Source: Deinococcus taeanensis (lineage in GTDB: Bacteria; Deinococcota; Deinococci; Deinococcales; Deinococcaceae). From it: DNA of 64,000 nucleotides. Below the pieces are notes generated by a model. That model searched no databases. It was not told where the DNA came from and saw only the letters and a list, made by a program, of their open reading frames with translations. Positions 19,717 to 29,130 of this stretch are shown piece by piece (the first letter of the stretch is position 1; every line of letters begins with the position of its first letter). Location of the stretch: contig NZ_CP083455.1 of assembly GCF_020229735.1 (NCBI RefSeq), forward strand, positions 1,143,001 to 1,207,000, read 5' to 3'. Position numbers and translations under genes: made by a program.

Positions 19717-20877
19717 TCAGTTCAGGACCACGTGAGGCGCGAAGGTCGCCCGGTTATCCGTCACGCGTGACCGGCCCTCCCGGATGCCCAGCCCGCACAC
19801 CTCATCCCCGGCCACCCACACGCCCAGCACCGGGTAACGCGGCCCGTCAGGGGCGGGCACGGTCGGAAGTTCCGTGTACGCCTGTTCCACGACCGGCAGG
19901 TCCCCGTACGCACCGGGGGTGCTGGCCTCGCCCGGCAGCTGCACGTTCTGCCCTTCGCGTGAGTACAGCGGCTTGCGGACCACCTGGGGGCCCAGCGCGC
20001 CGGGACTCAGCGTGGCAGGCAGCAGATTCGGGTGGCCGGGGTTCAGCTCGTGCAGCAGCGCCAGCAGCCCCTTGCTGCCCGTCACGGTCTTCCACAGGGG
20101 CTCCAGAAACCGCGTGCCGGTACTGGCCAGGAACGCCGCGTCGCGCGACTCCCAGGCATACTCGAACGGCCACAGCCACATCAGCTGCCTCAGCGGGAGG
20201 CTCCAGGTGTCCAGCAGGAACGGCTCGGTGGGGCTGGTTCCAAGTTCATCCGCGAACAGGAACGACGTGCGTACGCCCGCGGCCTGCGCCAGTTCCCGCA
20301 GGTACGTGACCGTGGCGAGATCCTCGTCCACGCGCGCGCTGCTGAACGCCACCTCCGTCAGGCCGCGCGCTTCGCGCAGGTGCGTCCACTGCTCGGTCAG
20401 GGCCTCATGAATGGTGTTCCACTGCGTGGCGTGCGCCGGCAGCTCCCCGCGTGCCTGACGGTCCTCCAGCCACTGCCATTGACTCACCGCCGCCTCCAGC
20501 AGGCTGGTGGGCGTCTGCGCGTTCACCTCCAGCAGCTTCACCCCGCCCTGGCCGTCGTAGGCGACATCCAGGCGCATGTACACGGTCGGATCGTCCTGCT
20601 CCCAGGAGTCCCGCACCGCCGAATGCAGGAAGGCCGGAATGCCGAGTTCCGCGAGCCGGCCGCGCTCGATGGCGTGCCCGGTAGCGTCCAGCACCAGCCG
20701 CGTGAGGTCCTGACCGGCCGTCTGGACCGTGGCGATCTCGGCGGACGTGAACGCGTAGTAACCGTCCTCACTCCAGTACGGCACGGGGTGCTCCGGGGTG
20801 GGGGCGTACCAGGTGAACCCCACCTCCTGCAGGCGAGCCTCCCAGTTCGGCCGCGGGGGAAGGAGCTGCCGCTTCAT
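19717..20877 (-). CDS. Glutathionylspermidine synthase-like ATP-grasp protein (YgiC/YjfC type)
   Basis: 386-residue C-N ligase of the Gsp synthetase family, joining peptide and amine through an acyl phosphate. Regions seen are VGFTWYAPTPEHPVPYWSED near the N-terminus, MRLDVAYDGQGGVKLLEVNA (ATP-grasp acidic pair), YAWESRDAAFLASTGTRFLE and VRKPLYSREGQNVQLPGE (nucleotide site) and GEWVAGDEVCG-like GVWVAGDEVCGLGIREG near the C-terminus. The E. coli homologue YgiC lacks the amidase domain, as here. The ATG at 20877 overlaps the TGA of a 48-residue protein (ATGA). It follows a DUF1190-like lipoprotein, matching the E. coli ygiB-ygiC pairing. The true substrate is unknown. Confidence 0.85.
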   Translation of the reverse strand: MKRQLLPPRPNWEARLQEVGFTWYAPTPEHPVPYWSEDGYYAFTSAEIATVQTAGQDLTRLVLDATGHAIERGRLAELGIPAFLHSAVRDSWEQDDPTVYMRLDVAYDGQGGVKLLEVNAQTPTSLLEAAVSQWQWLEDRQARGELPAHATQWNTIHEALTEQWTHLREARGLTEVAFSSARVDEDLATVTYLRELAQAAGVRTSFLFADELGTSPTEPFLLDTWSLPLRQLMWLWPFEYAWESRDAAFLASTGTRFLEPLWKTVTGSKGLLALLHELNPGHPNLLPATLSPGALGPQVVRKPLYSREGQNVQLPGEASTPGAYGDLPVVEQAYTELPTVPAPDGPRYPVLGVWVAGDEVCGLGIREGRSRVTDNRATFAPHVVLN

Positions 20878-21020
20878 GCTGCGTCCCTGACGGCGCGGCG
20901 GGCCAGTCCGGGCGTCGTGCGCAGCGGACTCTGGCGGCAGCCGTTGTGCGTCACGCGCGGGGCGCCACTGGCGGCGGAAGAGGCGGCGGGAAGCAGCAGA
21001 ATCGTGAGGTGTTTCGGCAC
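20874..21020 (-). CDS. Small protein between the lipoprotein and ATP-grasp genes
   Basis: 48 residues from a GTG, family not recognised. It begins PKHLTILLLPAASSAASGAP, then runs to HNGCRQSPL, LARRAVRDAA. GGAGG sits 5 nt before the GTG, a well-placed ribosome site, and the TGA overlaps the ATG of the ligase gene (ATGA). These two signs favour real translation. It is basic with one Cys. The start region could be a weak signal peptide or a short hydrophobic helix. It has no known homologue in my memory, so the gene call rests only on the ribosome site and coupling. Confidence 0.6.
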   Translation of the reverse strand: MPKHLTILLLPAASSAASGAPRVTHNGCRQSPLRTTPGLARRAVRDAA

Positions 21021-21127
21021 GGGAACCTCCGGCACACGCCCGGTGGGCGGCGCGGTGCAAATGAGAACTGAACGGAGCGCAGGGGAAGGCGCCGCCCGGG
21101 TGGACCCCGGGGCGCGCGGCTGAAGGA

Positions 21128-21496
21128 TCAGCTGCTGGAGCTCCTGGCACGGCTGCTGCTGGTGAATCCGCCGCGGCTCACGGGCGCTTTGAACGACCCG
21201 TACGTGCCTTTCTTGCTGTCGTACGTCAGGCCGCGGCCGGACAGTCCGCCCGCGCTGGTGTAGCCGACGTAGCGGGTCAGGCCACCTGCGATGAACACGT
21301 ACGGCCCGTAGTACCCGCCGCCGCTGCGTTTCTGGCAGGGGTTGGTGAGGCCCCGCTGGATGACGCTGCGGTTGGCATTCAGGCACTGCTCGTAGGTGGT
21401 GTACTGCCCGCGGGAGTACCGGTCGAGATCGTTCCCGCAGGACGCCAGCAGGGCCGGCAGCGCGGCCAGCAGCGGAAGGGTGAAGGTCTTGCTCAT
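21128..21496 (-). CDS. DUF1190-like lipoprotein (YgiB/YjfM type)
   Basis: 122 residues. A lipoprotein signal ends in LLASC with the lipid-modified Cys at C20. The mature part carries TTYEQCLNANRSVIQRG, a Cys-containing motif that resembles the DUF1190 region (E. coli YgiB), and a Gly/Ser-rich end with SRGGFTSSSRARSSSS, also like the YgiB tail. It lies just upstream of the small protein and YgiC-like ligase, and 8 nt after the MocR gene stop (21505), on the same strand. Anchored in the periplasmic leaflet, its role is unknown. Confidence 0.7.
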   Translation of the reverse strand: MSKTFTLPLLAALPALLASCGNDLDRYSRGQYTTYEQCLNANRSVIQRGLTNPCQKRSGGGYYGPYVFIAGGLTRYVGYTSAGGLSGRGLTYDSKKGTYGSFKAPVSRGGFTSSSRARSSSS

Positions 21497-21504
21497 GGTT
21501 TCCG

Positions 21505-23016
21505 TTACGTCATGAGCCGCTGGGAAGTTGCCGCGGCCCGCAGCACCTGCGCGATGCGACGCCCGCCCTCCATGGCCTGGGCGGCGGTCAGGCCGCCGTA
21601 CCCGAGCAGCAGGGCATTCGGAACGGGCCCCCCGAAGGTGTAGGTGTGCAGCGTGGAGACCTGCACCCCCTGGGCAGACAGGGTGTCCGCCGCGGCCACG
21701 GCATCCAGGCTGGGGTGCAGGTGAAGGCAGACGTGCAGGCCGGCCTCGATGCCGCCCAGCGCCGCAAGGGGCGCCAGGGCCGCAAGCTCCGCCGTGAGCG
21801 CCGCCCGAACCTGCGCGTGCCAGCGCCGCGCCCGCCGGACGTGCCGGTCCACGTGCCCGCCCGCGAGGAGCGCCGTCAGGGCCGACTGCACCGGCAGGGA
21901 CGGCGCGAAGTCCAGCAGGGTCCGGCTGCGCAGCAGGGCCGCGCGCAGCGCGGGGGGCGCCACCACGAAACCCGAGCGGACCGCCGGCGTCAGCACCTTG
22001 CTGAGGGTGCCCAGGTACAGCACGCGGCCCGGCGCGCCCGTCTGCGCCGCCAGACTGGCGAGGGTGGGCAGGGGCGGCGCGCCGTACCGGAATTCGCCGT
22101 CGTAATCGTCCTCGACGATCAGGGCGTCGTGCGTGCGGGCCCAGTCCAGCAGGGCCAGGCGGCGCGGCAGGCACATGCGGCCGCCCAGGGGGAACTGGTG
22201 GCTGGGGGTCACGTAGGCCAGCCGGGCAGGCGGCGTGCCGGGCCCGACCTTCATGCCGTCGGCGTCCACGGGAACTGGAATCACCTCGTGGCCTGCGTCC
22301 AGCAGCACCTGCCTCGCGGCGCGGTAGCCGGGGTTCTCCAGCAGGACCCGGGAGCCTGGGGGCAGCAGGGCGCGCACGATCAGGTTCAGGGCGTGCAGCG
22401 TCCCGTTCGTGACGAGGACGTCCTGCGCAGTGACCGGCAGGCCGCGCTGCCGGCCCACGAACGCAGCCAGCGCGGCCCGCAGAGGCTCCTCGCCGGCCGG
22501 GTCGCCGTAATCGCCGGGCACCGGCTGGCGCGCCGCGTCCGCCCACGCCTGCCGCCACGCGCGGGTGTCCAGCACGGCGGTGCCGGTCACGCCGACCCGA
22601 AAATTCAGACCGGCCGCGACCTGCAGACCGTCCACAGGCAGTGGGCCGGGGGTGGGCAGCCACGCAGGCCGGTCCCCGGCGGGCGCCGGGTCACCCGGGG
22701 CAGCGGTGTCGGGCACGTGGGTGCCGCGCCCCACCTGGGCCTGAAGGGTGCCGTCGGCGACGAGTTCCGCGTACGCGGCCTCCACGACGCCGCGCGTGAC
22801 CCCCAGCGTGCGGCTGAGGGTGCGGGTGCCGGGCAGGGCCGTCCCGCCGGGCACCCGGCCGGCCAGGACGGCGGCGCGCACCTGCCGGGCCAGTTGCGCG
22901 TGCAGCGGTTCAGGGACGCTGCGGGCGAGCGTGACCGGGAACGGCAGGTCCTCGGTCCGCGGGGCCAGTGGCCCCCGGGAAACAGCCGGAAGTGGAACTG
23001 TGCTGGGGGCCACCAT
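21505..23016 (-). CDS. MocR/PdxR-type transcriptional regulator
   Basis: 503 residues: a GntR winged helix (residues 30-100; VPEPLHAQLARQVRAAVLAG, then TRTLSRTLGVTRGVVEAAYAEL) fused to an aminotransferase-like PLP domain (150-490; VLVTNGTLHALNLIVRAL, VEDDYDGEFRY, LGTLSKVLTPAVRSGF with the candidate PLP Lys). MocR/PdxR proteins sense PLP or aminated ligands. It is upstream of the YgiB-like lipoprotein by 8 nt. It starts at an ATG whose -10 (TACACT) shares bases with the promoter of the divergent GNAT-DJ-1-PPOX operon. A pyridoxamine 5'-phosphate oxidase-like gene is in that divergent operon, so the regulator may control both sides. Confidence 0.88.
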   Translation of the reverse strand: MVAPSTVPLPAVSRGPLAPRTEDLPFPVTLARSVPEPLHAQLARQVRAAVLAGRVPGGTALPGTRTLSRTLGVTRGVVEAAYAELVADGTLQAQVGRGTHVPDTAAPGDPAPAGDRPAWLPTPGPLPVDGLQVAAGLNFRVGVTGTAVLDTRAWRQAWADAARQPVPGDYGDPAGEEPLRAALAAFVGRQRGLPVTAQDVLVTNGTLHALNLIVRALLPPGSRVLLENPGYRAARQVLLDAGHEVIPVPVDADGMKVGPGTPPARLAYVTPSHQFPLGGRMCLPRRLALLDWARTHDALIVEDDYDGEFRYGAPPLPTLASLAAQTGAPGRVLYLGTLSKVLTPAVRSGFVVAPPALRAALLRSRTLLDFAPSLPVQSALTALLAGGHVDRHVRRARRWHAQVRAALTAELAALAPLAALGGIEAGLHVCLHLHPSLDAVAAADTLSAQGVQVSTLHTYTFGGPVPNALLLGYGGLTAAQAMEGGRRIAQVLRAAATSQRLMT

Positions 23017-23034
23017 GCCCGCTAGTGTACCCGC
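23017..23034. promoter_or_regulatory. Overlapping divergent -10 boxes
   Basis: The 18-nt gap between two divergent ATG codons (23016 minus, 23035 plus) carries TAGTGT (23023-23028) reading right and TACACT (complement of 23024-23029) reading left. The two -10 boxes share five bases. Each sits 6-7 nt from its start codon, so both transcripts would be leaderless and only one polymerase can be seated at a time. Confidence 0.65.
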
Positions 23035-23496
23035 ATGACTGAACGAACCCTACGTTCCATTGCACCCGACGAGGCGCACCTGGCGTATCAGGCCCTGCGG
23101 GCCTTGCGTCCCGAGTCGCCCCACACCGCCACGCCTGAAGCCCTGGCGGCTTTTGTGTTCAGCGCCCGGAGCGAAGGGTACGCGCTGGTGGGCGCCTTCG
23201 AGCCAGGCGACGAACAGGCCGTTGCGGCGGCCGGTTACCGGGTCATGCACCTGCTGGACGCCGGCCGCACGCTGTACGTGGATGACCTGAGCACGCGCCC
23301 TGCCGCCCGCCGGCGCGGACATGCCGGCGCCCTGCTGCACTGGCTGGAGGCCCGTGCCCGCGAACTGGGCTGCGCGGCGCTGCACCTGGATTCCGGGGTG
23401 GGGGAGACGCGCTTTGCCGCGCACCGCCTGTACCTGAAGTGCGGCCTGAACCTCACGGCGCATCACTTCAGCCGCGCGCTGGGCGGCGCGCCGTGA
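23035..23496 (+). CDS. GNAT-family N-acetyltransferase
   Basis: 153 residues. The acetyl-CoA site RPAARRRGHAGALLHWLEAR lies near residues 86-105, with the motif R-x-x-G-x-A, and the fold ends in ETRFAAHRLYLKCGL and a final strand. The N-terminal region (IAPDEAHLAYQALRALRP) is typical of small-molecule GNATs. The acyl acceptor is unknown. Start ATG with TAGTGT 6 nt upstream. It overlaps the next gene by GTGA (23493-23496). It is the first of four coupled genes, divergent from the MocR regulator. Confidence 0.88.
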   Translation: MTERTLRSIAPDEAHLAYQALRALRPESPHTATPEALAAFVFSARSEGYALVGAFEPGDEQAVAAAGYRVMHLLDAGRTLYVDDLSTRPAARRRGHAGALLHWLEARARELGCAALHLDSGVGETRFAAHRLYLKCGLNLTAHHFSRALGGAP

Positions 23497-24107
23497 CCCG
23501 CACCGTGGGCATCCTGCTGTTCGACGGCATCGAGGTGCTTGACCTGGGCGGCCCGTTCGAGGTGCTGAGCGTCGCGTCCCGCCTTGCGGACCGTGAAGGT
23601 GAGGCGCGGCCGTTTGAGCCCCTCCTGATTGCCGTGGAGGACCGGCCTGCCGTGGGCCGCGGCGGGTTCCGGGTCCTGCCGCACGCCACGCTCGACACCC
23701 ATCCGCCGCTGGACGTGCTGATCGTGCCGGGCGGGGTGGTGGATGACCTGAGCGCCGACCTGCAGGTGCGCGCCTGGCTGCAGAAGGAGGCCCGGCGGGT
23801 GGAACTTCTGGCCTCCATCTGCACCGGGGCGTTTGTGCTGGCGGGCGCGGGGCTGCTCGCGGCGCTGCCCGTCACAACCCACTGGGAGGACGCCGCGGAT
23901 CTCGCCCGGCGGCACCCCGACCTGCGGGTGATCGGGGACGTGTCGTGGGTGGATACGGGCCGCGTCGTGACGTCCGGAGGCATCAGCGCCGGGATCGACA
24001 TGACCCTTCACCTTGTGGAGCGGCTGCACTCCCGCGCACTGGCGGAACGCACGGCCCGCCAGATGGAGTACCGCTGGACGCAGCGTGGCGTGGAGGCCCG
24101 CGCGTGA
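23493..24107 (+). CDS. DJ-1/PfpI family protein
   Basis: 204 residues, GATase1-like fold. VGILLFDGIEVLDLGGPFEVL opens the sequence and LIVPGGVVDD follows near 80. The nucleophile elbow ASICTGAFVLAGAGLL near 108 holds the reactive Cys. HWED near 130 and TSGGISAGIDMTLHLVE near 160 complete the AraC-type DJ-1 layout, but no AraC helix-turn-helix follows. Many such proteins handle isonitriles, amines or redox stress; the role here is unknown. GTG overlaps the preceding TGA; its own TGA overlaps the next GTG. Confidence 0.88.
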   Translation: MTRTVGILLFDGIEVLDLGGPFEVLSVASRLADREGEARPFEPLLIAVEDRPAVGRGGFRVLPHATLDTHPPLDVLIVPGGVVDDLSADLQVRAWLQKEARRVELLASICTGAFVLAGAGLLAALPVTTHWEDAADLARRHPDLRVIGDVSWVDTGRVVTSGGISAGIDMTLHLVERLHSRALAERTARQMEYRWTQRGVEARA

Positions 24108-24718
24108 GCGGCGCGTACTACGATCCCGCGCGGCGGGACCCCAGTGTCAGCCGCCGGCCGCAGAACCGGCGGGACGACGCCTGGATCGAGGCGCTGCTGC
24201 GCCGCGTGCCGCTGGGCCGCGTGGCCACCGTCTGGCAGGGGGAGGACGGGCAGGTGTGGCCGTTCGTGACCCCACTGGCCTTCGCGTACCGGCCCGAGCA
24301 GCGTGACCTCGTGTACCACACGAACGTCACCGGCCGGCTGCGCGCCAACACCGCGCAGGGCCACCCCGCCACCTTCGAGGTCACCGAGACCGGACTGCTG
24401 CTTCCCAGCAACTCCCCCCTGGAACTCAGCGTGCAGTACCGCTCGGTGATCGTGTTCGGCACAGCTCACGTCCTGCACGGCGAGGCGGCGCGCGGCGCGC
24501 TGATCACGCTCAGCGAGCGGGTGTTTCCGGGCCTGAAGGTGGGCACGCACACCCGGCCCGTCACGGAGGACGACCTGGCACGCACCAGCGTGTACGCCCT
24601 GAGCATCGAACGCTGGAGCGGCAAGGAGAACTGGGCGGCGCACGCCGCGCAGGAGGACGGCTGGCCGCCCCTGCCGGCCCCGCTGGCCGCGCCCTTCCGA
24701 CCGGGGGAGCAGGCATGA
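24104..24718 (+). CDS. Pyridoxamine 5'-phosphate oxidase-related flavin-binding protein
   Basis: 204 residues with a split-barrel FMN fold (PNPOx-like). IEALLRRVPLGRVATVW near 27-43 and VWPFVTPLAFAYRPEQRDLVYHTN form the flavin region. The part around SVQYRSVIVFGTAHVLHG is the dimer strand, and the end carries KENWAAHAAQED. This is the group of putative FMN-dependent reductases, not the PdxH enzyme itself. GTG overlaps the upstream TGA and the following ATG overlaps its own TGA. It sits in the operon opposite a PLP-sensing MocR protein. Confidence 0.85.
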   Translation: MSGAYYDPARRDPSVSRRPQNRRDDAWIEALLRRVPLGRVATVWQGEDGQVWPFVTPLAFAYRPEQRDLVYHTNVTGRLRANTAQGHPATFEVTETGLLLPSNSPLELSVQYRSVIVFGTAHVLHGEAARGALITLSERVFPGLKVGTHTRPVTEDDLARTSVYALSIERWSGKENWAAHAAQEDGWPPLPAPLAAPFRPGEQA

Positions 24719-25602
24719 ACCGCCGCGACGTGCTCGACATGTTCCTGCTGTCTGCGTTCTGGGGCGCGTCGTTCCTGCTGATCCGGTATTCCGGCGAGGT
24801 GTTCCCGCCGGTGTGGGTGGCGCTGCTGCGCTCTGCGTTCGGGGCGCTCGTGCTGACCGGCGCGCTGCGTCTGGGGGGGCACGCCCTGCCGCCCGCGCGG
24901 CTGTGGCGGCCGCTGCTGCTGGTCGCCCTGTTCAACAACGTGATTCCCTGGTCGTTCTTCGCGTGGGGCGAGCAGACGGTCAGCAGCAACATTGCGGCGA
25001 TCATCAATGCCACCACGCCCCTGTTCGCGCTGCTGATCGGCCTGACGCTGCGGGACACCCGGGTGCGCGGCGTGATGCTTGCGGGCGTCCTGCTGGGCCT
25101 GGGCGGCGTGGCCCTCACGGTGTCCGGCGGCCTGGGCGGCGGGCACGCCACGGCGCACGGCGTCATCGTGCTGCTGCTCGCCAGCCTGGGTTACGCGGTG
25201 GCAACCACCATCGCCAAGCGCAGCCTGTCCGGCCTGAACCCGGTGGGCCTGGCCACCACCCAGCTGGGCCTGAGTGCCGCCGTGCTCCTGCCGGTCGCCC
25301 TGGCCGGTCCGCACCCGGCCGCCCTGACCGCAAAGGCCACGCTGGCCGTGGCGTTCCTGGGCGTGGTGGGCAGCGGCCTGGCCTACCTGCTGTATTACGG
25401 GCTGCTGGCCCGCGTCACCCCCACGCAGGTCACGGCCGTCACGTACGCGCTGCCCGTCTGGGGCCTGGGCTGGGCGGCGCTGGCGGGCGAACCGCTGGGC
25501 TGGGTGTCGGTGACGGGCGTTCTGGTGGTCCTGTCGGGGCTGGGGCTGCTGAACTTTCCGCCTCGCGCGCCCCGCGCGGACGTCCCTGCCCGCCAAACGT
25601 AA
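24715..25602 (+). CDS. EamA/DMT-superfamily permease
   Basis: 295 residues with two EamA repeats of five helices each. LSAFWGASFLLIRYSGE marks the first repeat and LLASLGYAVATTIAKRSLS the second. The drug/metabolite transporters move amino acids, metabolites or drugs across the inner membrane. The C-terminus is basic. ATG overlaps the TGA of the flavin protein (ATGA 24715-24718). It is the last of the four-gene coupled operon. The substrate is not indicated, but an exporter of a modified metabolite would fit the acetyltransferase beside it. Confidence 0.88.
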   Translation: MNRRDVLDMFLLSAFWGASFLLIRYSGEVFPPVWVALLRSAFGALVLTGALRLGGHALPPARLWRPLLLVALFNNVIPWSFFAWGEQTVSSNIAAIINATTPLFALLIGLTLRDTRVRGVMLAGVLLGLGGVALTVSGGLGGGHATAHGVIVLLLASLGYAVATTIAKRSLSGLNPVGLATTQLGLSAAVLLPVALAGPHPAALTAKATLAVAFLGVVGSGLAYLLYYGLLARVTPTQVTAVTYALPVWGLGWAALAGEPLGWVSVTGVLVVLSGLGLLNFPPRAPRADVPARQT

Positions 25603-25774
25603 GGCGGACGCTGACAGAGACCTTGCAGTTGAGGCGGCTGGGCGGACTGGACACCCCTGGCTGCGCTGGCTTCTCAAGGCCTACACTGGCGCATCACGCG
25701 TTCCGCTCCGGGCGGGCGCCACACCAACCGGGTCACGTGTTCAAGCGGCGTGACCTGCCACGGAGGAACACCGC

Positions 25775-27025
<1,251 letters not shown>

Positions 27026-27036
27026 ACCGGGCGTCA

Positions 27037-27078
27037 GGCGGAACGTGCAGTCGGTGTGCGCCGACTTCCCGTTCCGCC
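27037..27078 (+). terminator. Imperfect hairpin after the aminotransferase gene
   Basis: Outer stem GGCGGAAC (27037-27044) / GTTCCGCC (27071-27078) and inner stem GTCGG (27050-27054) / CCGAC (27061-27065) with small internal loops. It follows the stop by 11 nt. A related 11-mer, GGAACGTGCAG, recurs at 27132-27142, before the VanW gene. Confidence 0.45.
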
Positions 27079-27185
27079 ATGGTGCACGGAACGTACCCAG
27101 GCCCTGTCTTCATGAAGCCTGAGGCCTCGGGGGAACGTGCAGTTTCCGCAATCGTGCCGGCGTGAACTTCCTTACACTGTGCCCA

Positions 27186-28892
27186 ATGAAGTTCTGGGCA
27201 GCAGGCGGCATAACGGCGGGCACAGTGGCCCTTCTCCTCGGCGGTGCGCTGGCCCTGGGGGCCACGCAGAACAACTCCACCCTCGCGCCCGGCCTGAGAA
27301 TTGCCGGCGTGGACGTCGGCGGCCTGAACCGCGACCAGGCCCTCGCCGCCGTGGGCAGCCGCGTAAGCAGCGCCCCGCAGGTCACCGTCCGTGCCGGCAC
27401 GAACACCTGGACGCTCAGCGCCGAACAGCTCGGCTGGCACTCGGACGCACGCACCAGCGTGGACGCCGCGTTCAGACTCACCGCCGAGCGCAACACCCTG
27501 GAGAAACTCCAGGGCTTGATCGGGCAGGCGCCCGTGCAGGACCTTCCCCTGACCGCCGCTGTGGACGCCGCGCGCGCCCGCACCACGCTGAGTACCCTGA
27601 CCGCCGGACTGAACACCAGACCCCTGAACGCCAGCATCTACTTCGACAAGGTCAGCAAACGCTACGCCGTGAAACCCGACCGGCCCGGCCTTCAGGCCGA
27701 CCTCACGGCGGCCGTGAACACCTACGTCGCCAACCCCGCCCTGACCACCCTGACCGTTCCCGTCGTCGAGTCCCCTGCGGCGCTCACGGCCGCCGCGCTG
27801 AAAAAACACGTGGACCGCGGGAACGCCCTGGTCCGGCCGTTCACGGTCAAACTCGGCGGCACGGCCCGCCAGGGGGCTCTGGACCCCCTGCAGGTCGCCA
27901 ACCTGTACTGGGTGCGCGTTACCGGCATCGAGCCCGACGAGCCGACCCTGAAAGCCGCCTTTGACCGCCTGACCGGCGAGGTGGACCAGCCCGCCCGGAA
28001 CGCCCGGTACGTGCTGCAGGGCGGCAAGCTGGTCAAGACCAGGGAGAAGGCCGGCCGCGTGACTGACCGCGCCGCCGCGTACGCACTGTTCCGCAAGGCG
28101 GTGCTGGACCCGGCCGTGACCACCCTCACGTGGCCCAGCAAGGTCGATCAGCCCACCCTGAACGTGGCGCAGTTGCCGGCTGCGGACAAACTGCAGCTGA
28201 TCGCGGTGGGCAAAAGCACCTACTACCACAGCAGCGCCGCCCGCCGCATCAACGTCGCCAACGCCGCCGCGAAAATCAACGGCGCGGTTGTGCCGGCCGG
28301 GGAGGTGTTCAGCTTCCTGCAGAACCTCGGTGGCATCGATGCCAGCAACGGCTTCGTGGGCGGCCTGATCATCAGCGGTGGCCGTACTGTGGATGGCCTG
28401 GGGGGCGGCGTGTGCCAGGTGAGCACCACGGTCTTCCGCGCCCTGTACCAGGCGGGCCTGCCGGTCGTGGAACGCAACCAGCACTCGTACCGGGTCGGGT
28501 ACTACGAACCGCAGGTGGGCTTCGAGGCTGCTGTGTACGACCCGGGGCTCGACCTGAAAATGAAGAACGACACCAGCGCGCCCATCCTGATCCGCACGAA
28601 GAACGACGACGCGCGCAGCACGCTGACCGTCGAGGTCTGGGGCGTGAAGCCCGCCCGCACCGTGACCGTCAGTTCCGCCGTGATCACGGGGCGTGTGCCG
28701 CACCCGGCGCCGCGCTACATCATGAACCCGAACCTGCGGCCCGGCGCGATGCGCCAGGTGGACTGGGCTGCCGACGGGTACAGCCTGTACATCACCCGCA
28801 CCATCAAGGACGCCAGTGGGGTGCGCAGCGACAAGGTCAGCACCGTGTACAAGGCCTGGCAGGCCGTGTACGAAACCGGTCCGCGCGGCTGA
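27186..28892 (+). CDS. VanW family protein with YoaR-like domain
   Basis: 568 residues. The N-terminus has one membrane anchor or signal helix (FWAAGGITAGTVALLLGGAL). Residues 40-130 and a second copy near 180-290 look like YoaR-type peptidoglycan-binding repeats (VDVGGLNRDQALAAV). The VanW domain is at about 330-470: GEVFSFLQNLGGIDASNGF, LGGGVCQVSTTVFRALYQAGL, and RNQHSYRVGYYEPQVGFEAA. A beta-rich tail follows. VanW proteins sit with glycopeptide-resistance and cell-wall genes; their exact chemistry is unknown. TACACT lies 7 nt before the ATG (leaderless). Probably exported and wall-associated. Confidence 0.85.
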   Translation: MKFWAAGGITAGTVALLLGGALALGATQNNSTLAPGLRIAGVDVGGLNRDQALAAVGSRVSSAPQVTVRAGTNTWTLSAEQLGWHSDARTSVDAAFRLTAERNTLEKLQGLIGQAPVQDLPLTAAVDAARARTTLSTLTAGLNTRPLNASIYFDKVSKRYAVKPDRPGLQADLTAAVNTYVANPALTTLTVPVVESPAALTAAALKKHVDRGNALVRPFTVKLGGTARQGALDPLQVANLYWVRVTGIEPDEPTLKAAFDRLTGEVDQPARNARYVLQGGKLVKTREKAGRVTDRAAAYALFRKAVLDPAVTTLTWPSKVDQPTLNVAQLPAADKLQLIAVGKSTYYHSSAARRINVANAAAKINGAVVPAGEVFSFLQNLGGIDASNGFVGGLIISGGRTVDGLGGGVCQVSTTVFRALYQAGLPVVERNQHSYRVGYYEPQVGFEAAVYDPGLDLKMKNDTSAPILIRTKNDDARSTLTVEVWGVKPARTVTVSSAVITGRVPHPAPRYIMNPNLRPGAMRQVDWAADGYSLYITRTIKDASGVRSDKVSTVYKAWQAVYETGPRG

Positions 28893-28905
28893 AGCGCCGG
28901 CCGGT

Positions 28906-28945
28906 CAGGGGCGGGACGGCCGGGTGCTGGCCGTCCCGCCCCCTG
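28906..28945 (+). terminator. Hairpin terminator after vanW
   Basis: CAGGGGCGGGACGGCC (28906-28921) pairs with GGCCGTCCCGCCCC(C)TG (28929-28945), a 16-bp stem with one bulged C and a 7-nt loop. It begins 14 nt after the gene stop, upstream of the ilv promoter. Confidence 0.7.
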
Positions 28946-29020
28946 TCGTTCCCGGACCCGCGCAGAGCACAAACGTCCGTTTGTTCCCCTCACCGGAACG
29001 CCCAGGCGTCTAGACGCACC

Positions 29021-29050
29021 TTGCACCGGGTTCAGCGCGCAGCCTATGGT
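29021..29050 (+). promoter_or_regulatory. Promoter of the ilv leader and ilvBNC operon
   Basis: TTGCAC (29021-29026) and TATGGT (29045-29050) are 18 nt apart. The ATG of the leader peptide begins 7 nt after the -10 box, so the leader message probably starts at or next to its own start codon. Confidence 0.65.
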
Positions 29051-29056
29051 GAGGCC

Positions 29057-29110
29057 ATGAGTGCGACGCTTGTGGTGGTAATTCTTAGCATCGGGGGAGT
29101 CCGAGGCTAG
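29057..29110 (+). CDS. ilv leader peptide (attenuator)
   Basis: 17 codons, MSATLVVVILSIGGVRG, with seven branched-chain residues in the block LVVVILSI plus a later Val. It is too short to be a stable enzyme. Its position right at the promoter and its closeness to a downstream terminator followed by ilvB is the classic layout of ribosome-mediated attenuation: a shortage of charged Val, Leu or Ile tRNA stalls the ribosome here and permits read-through. The GGGGG at 29093-29097, in the codons for GG, can pair with CCCCC of the terminator (29131-29135) if the ribosome stalls early. It probably starts without a Shine-Dalgarno sequence. Confidence 0.75.
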   Translation: MSATLVVVILSIGGVRG

Positions 29111-29130
29111 GCGTACCGCCACTTCGCACA

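Noticed and set aside
21497..22663. A long N-terminal extension of the YgiB-like lipoprotein
   Set aside because: It overlaps the MocR gene in another frame, and the lipoprotein signal starts exactly at 21496.
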